Of a stretch of 14,623 nt of DNA, positions 1 to 7,045 are shown one piece after another (the stretch's first letter is position 1; each line of letters starts with the position of its first letter). Both the position numbers and the translations under genes were made by a program. The notes beneath the pieces were generated by a model. The model did not search any database. It saw only the letters and a program-made list of their open reading frames with translations, and had not been told where the DNA came from. Source of the stretch: Streptomyces sp. NRRL B-3428 (lineage in GTDB: Bacteria > Actinomycetota > Actinomycetes > Streptomycetales > Streptomycetaceae); NCBI GenBank assembly GCA_000721375.1, contig JOGW01000034.1, forward strand, positions 1-14,623. Reading direction: 5' to 3'.

Positions 1-70
1 TGGGGTGCCATGCTCACCCGGGCAATGGCGCCGTTTTCGCGAAGGCTCGCCGTTTGCGTCGGGGTTGCCC

Positions 71-85
71 GGGTGCCAGGCACCC
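71..85. repeat. Perfect 7-bp inverted repeat
   Basis: GGGTGCC (71-77), a single A, then GGCACCC (79-85). The arms are perfectly complementary. It could be a protein-binding palindrome or part of a terminator for a gene left of the window. No T tract follows on either strand. Confidence 0.5.
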
Positions 86-109
86 CACCCCGTCCCCTTG
101 CGTCGTCGA

Positions 110-167
110 GCGGCCAACGGCCGGTGGGGGTACGCGACATGCGGCCAACGGCTCGTGGGGAGTACGC
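110..167 (+). repeat. Degenerate tandem direct repeat, period about 31 bp
   Basis: The element GCGGCCAACGGC begins at 110 and again at 141. After each copy the sequences stay alike: a few variable bases, then GTGGGG, then GTACGC. The two copies thus match over about 26 bases with small differences. Function is unknown; it may be a duplicated binding site or a decayed duplication. Confidence 0.5.
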
Positions 168-179
168 ATCGGGGGTGCA

Positions 180-194
180 GGGGGCGGAGCCCCC
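180..194. repeat. GC hairpin with GGA loop, copy 1
   Basis: GGGGGC (180-185), loop GGA, GCCCCC (189-194). It has the same architecture as the hairpin at 262-278, which makes a repeated extragenic palindrome likely. There is no T tract, so it would be an atypical terminator. Confidence 0.5.
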
Positions 195-261
195 CGGCGA
201 CTCCTATCCGTCCGATGCCGGCCACCCCACCCACTCCACGCCTCACCTCCCCACCCGGTGT

Positions 262-278
262 CCGGGGCGGAGCCCCGG
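262..278. repeat. GC hairpin with GGA loop, copy 2
   Basis: CCGGGGC (262-268), loop GGA, GCCCCGG (272-278), a perfect 7-bp stem. Copy 1 at 180-194 shares the loop and the inner stem. It lies about 55 bases upstream of the proposed promoter at 332-340, so it may insulate that promoter from upstream transcription. Confidence 0.5.
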
Positions 279-331
279 TTCCGGGAAGGGCCGGGTAGGG
301 AAGAATCGCTCGCCCCAGGCGCACCCCCCAC

Positions 332-340
332 TGTTACCGT
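332..340 (+). promoter_or_regulatory. Extended -10 promoter for the leader ORF
   Basis: TG at 332-333, one base, then TACCGT at 335-340 fit an extended -10 (TGnTAnnnT). The ATG at 348 comes seven bases after the hexamer, which is where transcription would start, so the mRNA would be leaderless. I see no good -35 hexamer at 17-18 bases. An extended -10 can compensate for that. Confidence 0.45.
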
Positions 341-347
341 GGCAAAC

Positions 348-419
348 ATGAAGGTCACCCGAACGCATACGAGCACCGCAACCGCGCGAGCGCCCCGCTC
401 CCCGGTTGCCGCCGTCTGA
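348..419 (+). CDS. Short leader ORF, Thr/Ala-rich, 23 aa
   Basis: This 23-codon frame begins ATG AAG GTC ACC and ends in TGA at 417-419. Five residues are threonine, alternating with other residues over positions 4-12, and five are alanine (positions 11, 13, 15, 21, 22), the last two adjacent near the C-terminus. It has no Shine-Dalgarno site, but a good -10 ends seven bases before its ATG, so leaderless translation is plausible. Three hairpins and then the AlaRS-like gene follow it. A leader peptide enriched in alanine codons ahead of an alanyl-tRNA-synthetase relative suggests attenuation by ribosome stalling. That is inference: the frame is short and conservation has not been tested. It could also be a chance frame inside an untranslated leader. 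Confidence 0.45.
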   Translation: MKVTRTHTSTATARAPRSPVAAV

Positions 420-439
420 CCTTCTTCTCCGCACACACC

Positions 440-464
440 CCGGCGACCGGAAACGGATCGCCGG
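440..464 (+). promoter_or_regulatory. RNA hairpin with GAAA tetraloop
   Basis: CCGGCGA (440-446) pairs with TCGCCGG (458-464). Inside it CCG (447-449) pairs with CGG (454-456), leaving a GAAA tetraloop (450-453) and one bulged A at 457. The stem starts 20 bases after the leader ORF stop, where a ribosome stalled near the last codons could change its folding. No T run follows, so on its own it is not a canonical intrinsic terminator. Confidence 0.55.
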
Positions 465-476
465 TGTCGTAGTGCC

Positions 477-494
477 GTACCCCTCGACGGGTGC
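477..494 (+). promoter_or_regulatory. Second leader hairpin
   Basis: GTACCC (477-482) pairs with GGGTGC (489-494) through five Watson-Crick pairs and one G-U pair around a six-base loop. It is weaker than the hairpins on either side but is evenly spaced between them, making three consecutive stems between the leader ORF and the AlaRS-like gene. Confidence 0.35.
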
Positions 495-510
495 CCCCTC
501 TCCAGCGGTT

Positions 511-539
511 CCTTTCCGGTCGTCTCGACCCCCGAAAGG
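511..539 (+). promoter_or_regulatory. Hairpin sequestering the ribosome binding site
   Basis: CCTTTC (511-516) is the exact complement of GAAAGG (534-539), which is the Shine-Dalgarno site of the gene at 549, nine bases before its ATG. The inner stem GGTCG (518-522) and CGACC (526-530) closes on a TCT loop. Together this makes an 11-bp stem with a small asymmetric internal loop. When folded it would hide the binding site and lower translation of the AlaRS-like protein. Confidence 0.55.
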
Positions 540-548
540 CCACCCGCC

Positions 549-1748
549 ATGCGTACGCACACCACACCCCTCACCACCGAGCAGACCGTCGAGACGTTCA
601 CCCACTTCTTCCGTGAGCGCGGCCACCGCCTCATCACCGGCAGCTCTCTGCTGCCGCCACCCGGCGATCCGGTCCTCTTCACCACCTCGGGCATGCATCC
701 CCTGACGCCGTATCTCGAAGGCCGTCCGCATCCGCTCGGGCGGCGGCTCGTCAACGTCCAGCGCTGTCTGCGGACCACGGATCTCGACGAGGTGGGGGAC
801 AGCACCCACCTCACCGTCTTCGAGATGCTCGGCTCCTGGTCGCTCGGGGACTACGGCGGACCGCAGAGTCTGCGGTGGGGGTACGAGCTGCTGCACGAAG
901 GGTTCGGCATTCCGCGCGAGATGCTCCATGTCACCGTCTTCGGCGGGGACGAGCAGGTGCCCGTGGACCGGGAGTCCCTTGATACGTGGACGGAGCTCGG
1001 TCTCCTTGTCGAGCTGACCGGCGGGGACGAGAACTGGTGGTCCAACGGGCCGACCGGACCCTGCGGCCCCGACTCGGAGATGTTCATCTGGACCGGGGAC
1101 GGCCCTTCGCAGGGCACTCCGACCACCGACCCGCGCTGGGTCGAGGTCTGGAACCACGTGATGATGCGCTACCGCCGCCACGAGGACGGGAGCCTCACGC
1201 CGCTGCGGCAGCAGAACGTCGATACGGGGATGGGGTTCGAGCGTCTGCTGACGGTGTTGCAGGGCAAGGACTCGGTCTACGGGACGGATCTCTTCGAGCC
1301 GTGGATGCGTCTCGTGCCCGGACTCTGGGGCCTCGACGACCCCTCGGATCTGCGCCTCGTCTGCGACCATCTGCGCTCGCTCGTCGTCGTGCACGGCGAC
1401 GGGGTCCGCCCGTCCAACACCGGCCGCGGCTACGTCCCGCGCCGCCTGATCCGCCGCACGCTCACCACGCTCTGGCGCGAGGACCCGAGCCGCAGCCTGG
1501 GAGATCTGCCGGGTGAACTCGTGGAGCACACCCAGTCCCACTTTCGGCTGCCGGTCGACCCGGGCTCCGTACTCACCGTTCTGCGCGAGGAGGAGAACCG
1601 CTTCCGCAGTCTCCTGGAGCGTGGCCGGGGGGTGCTCTCGGGGCCGAGGTACCGGGGCCGGCTCCTCACGGAGGACGACTACCGCTATCTCCACGACACG
1701 CATGGGCTGCCGAAGGAGTTGGTGGACGGGGTCCTCTCACAGGGTTAG
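549..1748 (+). CDS. Stand-alone alanyl-tRNA synthetase-like catalytic core
   Basis: This 399-residue protein matches only the aminoacylation core of class II alanyl-tRNA synthetase. Visible landmarks are the GH and DP-LF segment at about 25-45, FEMLGSWSLGDY at 91-102 (motif 2 region), GPTGPCGPDSE at 167-177, motif 3 DTGMGFERL at 225-233 with its Asp and Arg intact, DHLRSL at 273-278, GRGYVPRRLIRR at 292-303 and HDTHGLP at 382-388. It ends there: the editing domain and C-terminal C-Ala domain of full enzymes (about 880 residues) are absent. The usual TxRHNTFF-type segment after the motif 2 Arg reads DSTHLTVFEM. The start has a GAAAGG site nine bases upstream, buried in a hairpin. The family position is clear. 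The substrate and acceptor are not: it may charge tRNA, make alanyl-adenylate for another acceptor, or act in regulation. Confidence 0.9.
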   Translation: MRTHTTPLTTEQTVETFTHFFRERGHRLITGSSLLPPPGDPVLFTTSGMHPLTPYLEGRPHPLGRRLVNVQRCLRTTDLDEVGDSTHLTVFEMLGSWSLGDYGGPQSLRWGYELLHEGFGIPREMLHVTVFGGDEQVPVDRESLDTWTELGLLVELTGGDENWWSNGPTGPCGPDSEMFIWTGDGPSQGTPTTDPRWVEVWNHVMMRYRRHEDGSLTPLRQQNVDTGMGFERLLTVLQGKDSVYGTDLFEPWMRLVPGLWGLDDPSDLRLVCDHLRSLVVVHGDGVRPSNTGRGYVPRRLIRRTLTTLWREDPSRSLGDLPGELVEHTQSHFRLPVDPGSVLTVLREEENRFRSLLERGRGVLSGPRYRGRLLTEDDYRYLHDTHGLPKELVDGVLSQG

Positions 1749-1754
1749 CAGGCG

Positions 1755-1770
1755 CGGGGTGCGGACCCCG
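1755..1770 (+). terminator. GC hairpin after the AlaRS-like gene
   Basis: CGGGGT (1755-1760), loop GCGG, ACCCCG (1765-1770): a perfect 6-bp stem starting seven bases after the TAG stop. There is no T tract, which is common for Streptomyces terminators but leaves its strength in doubt. It separates the AlaRS-like gene from the regulator gene starting at 1821. Confidence 0.4.
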
Positions 1771-1820
1771 AAGCACCGGCCCGTACCCCGCATGACCCAC
1801 CCCCAGGCAACAATGAACCG

Positions 1821-4800
1821 GTGCGGTACCGAATCCTGGGCGCCACCGAGGCGCGAGACGACCGAGGCACTGCGATCCCCCTCGGTGGCGCCCGCCTGCG
1901 CGCCCTCCTCGCCGCCCTGGCCCTGCGCGCGGGCCGCACCGCGTCCGTGGAGGCCCTCATCGACGACGTGTGGGGCGAGGAGCCGCCCCAGGACGCCCCC
2001 GCCGCCCTCCAGGCACTCGTCGGCCGCCTGCGCCGCGCGCTCGGCAAGGACGCGGTCGAGTCCACCCCCGGTGGCTACCGCCTGACCGCACGGCCGCGGG
2101 ACATCGACCTTTTCGAGTTCGAGGATCTCGTACGGGAAGGGGTTGCGGCCCTCGACCACCAGGACCCCGAATCCGCCGCCCGCACCCTGCGCGCGGCCCT
2201 CGCCCTGTGGCACGGCCCCGCGCTCGCCGATCTGCCCGACCGCGCCACCGCCGCCCGCCCCGAGGCGCAGCGTCTTGAGGCGACGCGGGCGCGGATCGAG
2301 GCGGATCTGCGGCTGGGGCGCGGGCGTGAGCTCGTACCGGAAGTGCGCGAACTCGTCGGCGTACACCCCTATGACGAGCCGCTGCACGCGCAGTTGATCC
2401 GCGCGCTGCGCGACGCGGGCCGGGGCGCCGACGCGCTGGCCGCGTACGAGGAGATGCGCCGCACGCTGGCGGAGGGGCTCGGGGCCGACCCCGGGCCGGA
2501 ACTGCGGGCGCTGCACGAGGAGTTGCTGAGCGCCGAGCGGGTGTCCGAGCCCGCGCTCAGGCCGGACCGCCTCTCGGACAACGAGCGCCCCTCGGGCAAC
2601 GACCGCCTCTCGGGCAACGAGCGCCCCTCGGGCAACGACCGCCCGCAGGGCAACGACCGCCCGCAGGGCAACGACCGCCCGCAGGGCAACCTCCGCCCCC
2701 GCCTGACCTCCTTCGTCGGCCGGGAGCCCGAACTCGCCGCCATCCGTTCCGATCTGTACAGAGCACGGCTCGTGACCCTCACCGGTCCCGGCGGCTCCGG
2801 CAAGACCCGCCTCGCGGAGGAGACGGCGGCCGGCCATCCCACCCCGGTCTGGCTCGCCGAGCTCGCCCCGCTGGACCACCCCGAGGCGGTCCCCGGAGCC
2901 GTGGTCAGCGCCCTGGGCCTCAGGGACACGGTGCTGCGCACGAGCGAGCTCTCGGTCACGCACGACGATCCGCTCGCCCTGCTCACCGAGTTCTGCGCGG
3001 AGCGCGAGCTGCTCCTGATCCTCGACAACTGCGAGCACGTCATCGACGCCGCCGCCCGGCTTGCCGAGGCTCTGCTCACCCGCTGCCCGGGGGTGCGGAT
3101 CCTCGCCACGAGCCGGGAGCCGCTCGGTGTGCCCGGCGAGTCCGTACGGCCGGTCGACCCGCTCCCCGAAGAGCCCGCCCACCGGCTCTTCGCCGAGCGG
3201 GCCGCAGCCGTGCGCCCGGGCTTCGACCCGGAGCAGGAGCGCGAGGCCGTGGCGGAGATCTGCACGCGGCTCGACGGACTGCCGCTCGCGATCGAACTGG
3301 CCGCCGCCCGGCTCCGGTTGCTCACCCCACGCCAGATCGCCGACCGCCTCGACGACCGCTTCCGGCTCCTGACCTCCGGCAGCCGCACCGTGCTGCCCCG
3401 CCAGCAGACCCTGCGCGCGGTCGTCGACTGGTCCTGGGAGCTGCTCGACGCGCAGGAACGCAGCTTCCTGCGCGAGCTGTCCGTGTTCGCCGGCGGCTGG
3501 GATCTGCCCGCGGCCGAGGCGGTCTGCGGCGGGGACGCGGCCCTGCTGCTCGGCGCGCTGGTCGACAAGTCCCTGATCGTGGCGGCCCCTTGCGGGCGCG
3601 GGGACGAGGGCATGCGCTACCGGATGCTGGAGACGATCCACGAGTACGCGGTGGAGCGCGCCGCCGAGACACCGCCCGTCCATGAGGCGGCTCTGCGGGG
3701 CCACACCGGCTACTTCCTCGCCCTGATGCGAGAGGCCGACCCGCTCCTGCGCACCGCGGAGCAACTGCCCTGGATCCAGCTGGTCGAGCGCGAGCTCGAC
3801 AACTTCCGTGCGGTGCTGCAGCGCGCCATCGACACCGGCGACGAGCGCACCGCGGTCGACATGTCCCTGGCCATGGGCTGGTTCTGGTCCCTGCGCAACT
3901 ACCGCTTCGAGGGCGCCGAATGGGGAGCGCGCGCCCTGGCCCTCGGCGATGACCCGACGGGTCCCGACGGCCGCAGGCTGGGGCCCGAGGCCGAGCGCGA
4001 CCCGCGGTACTGGCCGCGGATGAAGCTGCGGCTCCTTCAGCTGTTCCTGCTCTCGGACTCCGTGCAGGGTCAGCCGCTGGACGATCCGATGGCGCGGTCC
4101 GAACTGGCCGTGCTGCGCGAGGTGTTCGGCCGGGAGATCCCCGAGGCCGCCGAGTTCCCGGGGCTGCTGTGGCCGTTCGCCACGTTCGTGCTTGACGGCA
4201 CGAGCGGCGGCCGGGACGCGATGACCATGGCGTATGCGACCTGCCGCAGATACGGCGGCCCGTGGGAGGTCTGTATCGCCCTGCTCTTCCGCGCCCATGT
4301 CGCCGTGGACACCCGCGGCGGCCTCGGGACGGTGGACGAGGACCTGGAGGAGCTCAGCCGGCTCTCGCGCCAGGTGGGCGACCGCTGGCTCAAGGCCCAT
4401 GTCTGTACGGCGATGGGCGAGGCGGCCATGATGCGCGGCCGGCTCACCGAGGCGCAGGCGGAGTACGAGGAGGGCCTGCACCTCGCGTACGAGATGGGGG
4501 TGTACTCCGAGGCGCCCCTGCTGATCGCCCGGCTCGCCGAGATCGCCTATCGCGCGGGCGATCTCGAGATCGCGCGGCGTGCGATCAAGGAGTCGGACGC
4601 GGAGAGCGAGCGGTACGGCGTCATGGACACCCGCGCGTTCGTCCGGCTGCTCTCCGCCTATATCGCGCTGGCCGAGGACGAGCGGGAACTGGCGCGTGTG
4701 GAGTGGCAGTCGGCCAAGGAGTGGGGTGAGCGGGGGACTCCGCCGCCGCAGTTCGAGGCCGGGCTCATGCATGCCGATGCGAGGATCACGGCCCGTGAGT

Positions 4801-5162
4801 CGGGGCCTGCGCAGGCGCTGCCGAAGGCGGTCGAAGGGCTGCGCGGTGCGGTACGGGACAAGTGCTCCGAGCCGGTGCTCGCCTCACTCGCCGAAGCGGC
4901 GGCCGCGTATCTGACCGCCCTCGACGACCCCCGCGCGCCCCGAGTCCTTGCGGCCGCCGCCCAGTGGCGTGGCAACCTCCCCACACCCGAGCCGTACCGC
5001 GCGGAGGTCGCCCAGGTGCGGACGCTGCTACGGGGGCGGCTGGGCGAGGAGACCTACGAGCGGGAGCAGTCGGCGGGGGAGCGGCTCACACCGGAGGACG
5101 TACTGGAGCTGCTGGCCCCGGACCTCCCTGACGTGGCCGGACTCCCCCTCAACGACAACTGA
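1821..5162 (+). CDS. AfsR/SARP-family regulator with ATPase and TPR domains
   Basis: This is a 1113-residue multidomain regulator. Residues 1-90 form the OmpR-like winged helix of SARP proteins, with WGEEPPQDAPAALQALVGRLRRALG in its middle part. Residues about 97-242 are the bacterial transcriptional activator (BTAD) domain, including HPYDEPLHAQLIRAL. A six-residue repeat linker (252-293) leads to a STAND/NB-ARC ATPase with Walker A GPGGSGKT (322-329), Walker B LLILDNCEH (398-406) and GLPLAIELAAARL (486-498). The C-terminal half is helical and TPR-like. Such proteins bind direct repeats near -35 sites and activate antibiotic or developmental genes. No biosynthetic cluster is visible here, so its target is unknown. 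The GTG start begins VRYRILG, typical of SARPs. It has no Shine-Dalgarno site and may be leaderless. Confidence 0.9.
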   Translation: MRYRILGATEARDDRGTAIPLGGARLRALLAALALRAGRTASVEALIDDVWGEEPPQDAPAALQALVGRLRRALGKDAVESTPGGYRLTARPRDIDLFEFEDLVREGVAALDHQDPESAARTLRAALALWHGPALADLPDRATAARPEAQRLEATRARIEADLRLGRGRELVPEVRELVGVHPYDEPLHAQLIRALRDAGRGADALAAYEEMRRTLAEGLGADPGPELRALHEELLSAERVSEPALRPDRLSDNERPSGNDRLSGNERPSGNDRPQGNDRPQGNDRPQGNLRPRLTSFVGREPELAAIRSDLYRARLVTLTGPGGSGKTRLAEETAAGHPTPVWLAELAPLDHPEAVPGAVVSALGLRDTVLRTSELSVTHDDPLALLTEFCAERELLLILDNCEHVIDAAARLAEALLTRCPGVRILATSREPLGVPGESVRPVDPLPEEPAHRLFAERAAAVRPGFDPEQEREAVAEICTRLDGLPLAIELAAARLRLLTPRQIADRLDDRFRLLTSGSRTVLPRQQTLRAVVDWSWELLDAQERSFLRELSVFAGGWDLPAAEAVCGGDAALLLGALVDKSLIVAAPCGRGDEGMRYRMLETIHEYAVERAAETPPVHEAALRGHTGYFLALMREADPLLRTAEQLPWIQLVERELDNFRAVLQRAIDTGDERTAVDMSLAMGWFWSLRNYRFEGAEWGARALALGDDPTGPDGRRLGPEAERDPRYWPRMKLRLLQLFLLSDSVQGQPLDDPMARSELAVLREVFGREIPEAAEFPGLLWPFATFVLDGTSGGRDAMTMAYATCRRYGGPWEVCIALLFRAHVAVDTRGGLGTVDEDLEELSRLSRQVGDRWLKAHVCTAMGEAAMMRGRLTEAQAEYEEGLHLAYEMGVYSEAPLLIARLAEIAYRAGDLEIARRAIKESDAESERYGVMDTRAFVRLLSAYIALAEDERELARVEWQSAKEWGERGTPPPQFEAGLMHADARITARESGPAQALPKAVEGLRGAVRDKCSEPVLASLAEAAAAYLTALDDPRAPRVLAAAAQWRGNLPTPEPYRAEVAQVRTLLRGRLGEETYEREQSAGERLTPEDVLELLAPDLPDVAGLPLNDN
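2574..2699 (+). repeat. Seven tandem copies of an 18-bp coding repeat
   Basis: The in-frame units encode SDNERP, SGNDRL, SGNERP, SGNDRP, QGNDRP, QGNDRP and QGNLRP. The last copies are nearly identical at DNA level and the first have diverged. The array is exactly the linker between the BTAD domain and the ATPase domain, so copy changes would alter linker length by six residues without a frameshift. It resembles a coding minisatellite. Confidence 0.95.
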
Positions 5163-5186
5163 TCCGCCTCAACGACAACTGATCCG
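5147..5186. repeat. Perfect 20-bp tandem duplication over two convergent stop codons
   Basis: CCTCAACGACAACTGATCCG occurs at 5147-5166 and again at 5167-5186. Copy 1 contains the stop of the plus-strand regulator (5160-5162). Copy 2 contains the stop of the minus-strand sigma gene (5169-5171 on the plus strand). A single copy holds both stops, so before duplication the two coding regions would have overlapped by 14 bases; now they are 6 bases apart. Neither protein sequence would have changed. Confidence 0.95.
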
Positions 5187-7025
5187 CGACTGAGCCCAAT
5201 CCGCCAACGCCACCGCATCCATAGGCGTATGCGGCTCCACCACCAGCCGCAACGTCTTGCGCCCGGTCAGGTTCACATGCACCGGCACCGCGGGTTCCCC
5301 ACCCCGCACCACCCCCGACTGCCACAGCCGCTCCCCATCCGCGTACACGGAGAAGCGCACGGCGCCGAGCCCGAACGTCAGGTCGTCGACCCCCGCGTAC
5401 GCGTCGTACGCCGTGCACTCACGGTTGAGGTCGATGACCACCGACGAGTACGCGTGCACGGTCACCCCGTGCGTGAACCGCTGCCCCGCGATCCCGAGCC
5501 CCTGGCGCTGCCACAGCCAGCTGGACTCCCCGAGCCGTACCTCCGGCTTGGTGCCGTCGCCGAAGAGGCCGTAGTCCAACTCGCGGATCTGGTACGCCTC
5601 CGGGGCCGGCGGAGGCGGCGGTGTCGGCTTGGGCGGAGTCGGCGTCGGGGTCGGTGTCGGCTTGGGGCTCGGCGGAGGTGTCGGCGTGGGCGTGGGCGTG
5701 GGAGTGGGCGTCGGATCCGGCGCCACCACCGGCGGCGCCGGAGGCTCCGGCTCGGGTGAGGGCTTCGGCTTCTGCGGCACCACCGGCTGCGAGACCGGCG
5801 GCGGACTCGGCTTCGGATCGGCCTTCGGCTTGGGCTCGTCCCCCACGAGGGCCAGCGCCACGGCGACACCCGCCGCGACCACCACGGCCGCCGCGATACC
5901 GGCCTTCGCCGGAGCCCCGAGCCCCTCACTCGCGGCGGCGCCGCCCGCGGCCGCACCACCGGCGCCGCCCGAGGCGGCCGCAGCGGCGCCCGCACCCGCG
6001 GCTCCCGCCGTACCGGCCCCGATGAGCCCGGCCACCTTCGCCGTATAACCCGCCGCACCGAACCAACCGATGACCGCGACCGGCACGACTCCCGGAATCC
6101 CGCTCGCCAGTTCCTTGATCTGGCCCGCGGCAAGACGGCACTTGGCGCAGTCCTCCATGTGCTTGCGCAGCCCGCGCTCGGCCCGTGTCCGCAGCCGCCC
6201 GCGCGCATACGCGCCGAGCCGGTCCGCATACCGCGCGCACTCGTCGTCGTCCGCGAGCGTCACGCTCACATGCGCCTGCAGATACGCCTGCTTGAGCCCT
6301 TCACGGGCCCGACTGGCCAGCTGCGCCGTGGTGTTGGTCGAGGTGTGACCGAACAGCGGGGCCACCGCGCTCAGCGGATCGTCCTCCACCTCGGTGTGCC
6401 ACAGGACGGCCTGCCACTCCTCGGAGAGGCTGCGGAAGGCCTGCATGACCATGGAGCGCTCGGCCTCGTGCATCGCGAGGACATCGGCGCCCAGGTCGAG
6501 GGTGTCGTCGTCGGAGACCTCGGAGGTCCGCGCGGACTGGGTGGCGAACACCGCGAAGTCCTCGACGAGTTGCTCACGCCTGGCCGACTTGATCCAGGCG
6601 GCCGCGACCCGTCGTACGGTCGTCAGGAGATAGGCGCGTACGGCGTGCTCGGGCCCCGAACCGCCGCGCACCGCCTGCAGCATGCGCGCGAAGACCTCGG
6701 AGGTGAGGTCGTCAGCGGTGTGTGCGTCACGGCAGCAGGTGCGCGCATAGCGGCGCACCGCGTCGGCGTGACGGCGGTACAGCTCCTCGTACGCGGAGTC
6801 GTCACCGCTGCGCATCCGGCCGATCAACTCGGCGTCGGAGACCGGTGGTTCACCGCCGGCGAGCAGCTCGTCGCTGAGTGAGCTCACGGGCTCCCGCTGC
6901 GCCGGCACCCCGGCCGCGGGCACCTCGGCAGGACCGCCCTGGCTCGGCACCTGTCGAGAGGGCAGCCCGCCGTCAGAGGGAACAGCAGCCCCACCGAACT
7001 GCTCTTCCCGCCCGTCACCACTCAT
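5169..7025 (-). CDS. Membrane-tethered ECF sigma factor with NPCBM domain
   Basis: This 618-residue polypeptide joins a whole signalling chain. Residues about 62-150 are sigma region 2 (LYRRHADAVRRYAR, then DDLTSEVFARML). Residues about 190-250 are region 4. A zinc-binding anti-sigma-like motif follows, H289-x3-C293-x2-C296 (HMEDCAKC). After a Gly/Ala-rich part comes a membrane helix at about 374-394, then a Pro/Thr/Lys-rich stalk (395-475) with long PT runs. Residues 476-616 are an NPCBM carbohydrate-binding domain ending in the typical ALADWAQSRISC. The sigma part should be cytoplasmic and the NPCBM domain outside, where it may sense wall glycans. Groups of actinobacterial ECF factors with such C-terminal extensions are known. 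I chose the ATG at 7025: a G-rich run lies about 9 bases upstream and the frame before it has no domain signal. An imperfect palindrome at 7046-7076 may control it. Confidence 0.88.
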   Translation of the reverse strand: MSGDGREEQFGGAAVPSDGGLPSRQVPSQGGPAEVPAAGVPAQREPVSSLSDELLAGGEPPVSDAELIGRMRSGDDSAYEELYRRHADAVRRYARTCCRDAHTADDLTSEVFARMLQAVRGGSGPEHAVRAYLLTTVRRVAAAWIKSARREQLVEDFAVFATQSARTSEVSDDDTLDLGADVLAMHEAERSMVMQAFRSLSEEWQAVLWHTEVEDDPLSAVAPLFGHTSTNTTAQLASRAREGLKQAYLQAHVSVTLADDDECARYADRLGAYARGRLRTRAERGLRKHMEDCAKCRLAAGQIKELASGIPGVVPVAVIGWFGAAGYTAKVAGLIGAGTAGAAGAGAAAAASGGAGGAAAGGAAASEGLGAPAKAGIAAAVVVAAGVAVALALVGDEPKPKADPKPSPPPVSQPVVPQKPKPSPEPEPPAPPVVAPDPTPTPTPTPTPTPPPSPKPTPTPTPTPPKPTPPPPPAPEAYQIRELDYGLFGDGTKPEVRLGESSWLWQRQGLGIAGQRFTHGVTVHAYSSVVIDLNRECTAYDAYAGVDDLTFGLGAVRFSVYADGERLWQSGVVRGGEPAVPVHVNLTGRKTLRLVVEPHTPMDAVALADWAQSRISCR

Positions 7026-7045
7026 CGCGTGAAGCCCCCGCATGC

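Larger units (their letters stand above)
1..347. other. Gene-free stretch with palindromes
   Basis: I see no credible gene here. Open frames exist on both strands but carry no family motif and read as high-GC noise. The stretch holds an inverted repeat (71-85), a degenerate direct repeat (110-167) and two hairpins of the form G/C stem, GGA loop, G/C stem (180-194 and 262-278). Such GC-rich extragenic palindromes are common between Streptomyces genes. Some may terminate transcription entering from the left of the window, but none is followed by a T run. Confidence 0.6.

Noticed and set aside
420..548. A T-box riboswitch before the AlaRS-like gene
   Set aside because: I cannot find the conserved T-box sequence or a specifier loop; the leader ORF plus hairpins explain the region better.
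243..1703. A 486-codon minus-strand frame opposite the AlaRS-like gene
   Set aside because: The plus strand carries unmistakable AlaRS motifs; the antisense frame has none and reflects codon bias.
2574..2699. A CRISPR-like array
   Set aside because: The units are head-to-tail with no spacers and keep an open reading frame, so this is a coding tandem repeat.
1737..4772. A 1011-codon open frame on the minus strand opposite the AfsR-like gene
   Set aside because: It is a high-GC shadow: no recognisable domain, low-complexity Ala/Gly/Arg/Glu composition, and it lies fully antisense to a gene with clear SARP, NB-ARC and TPR motifs.
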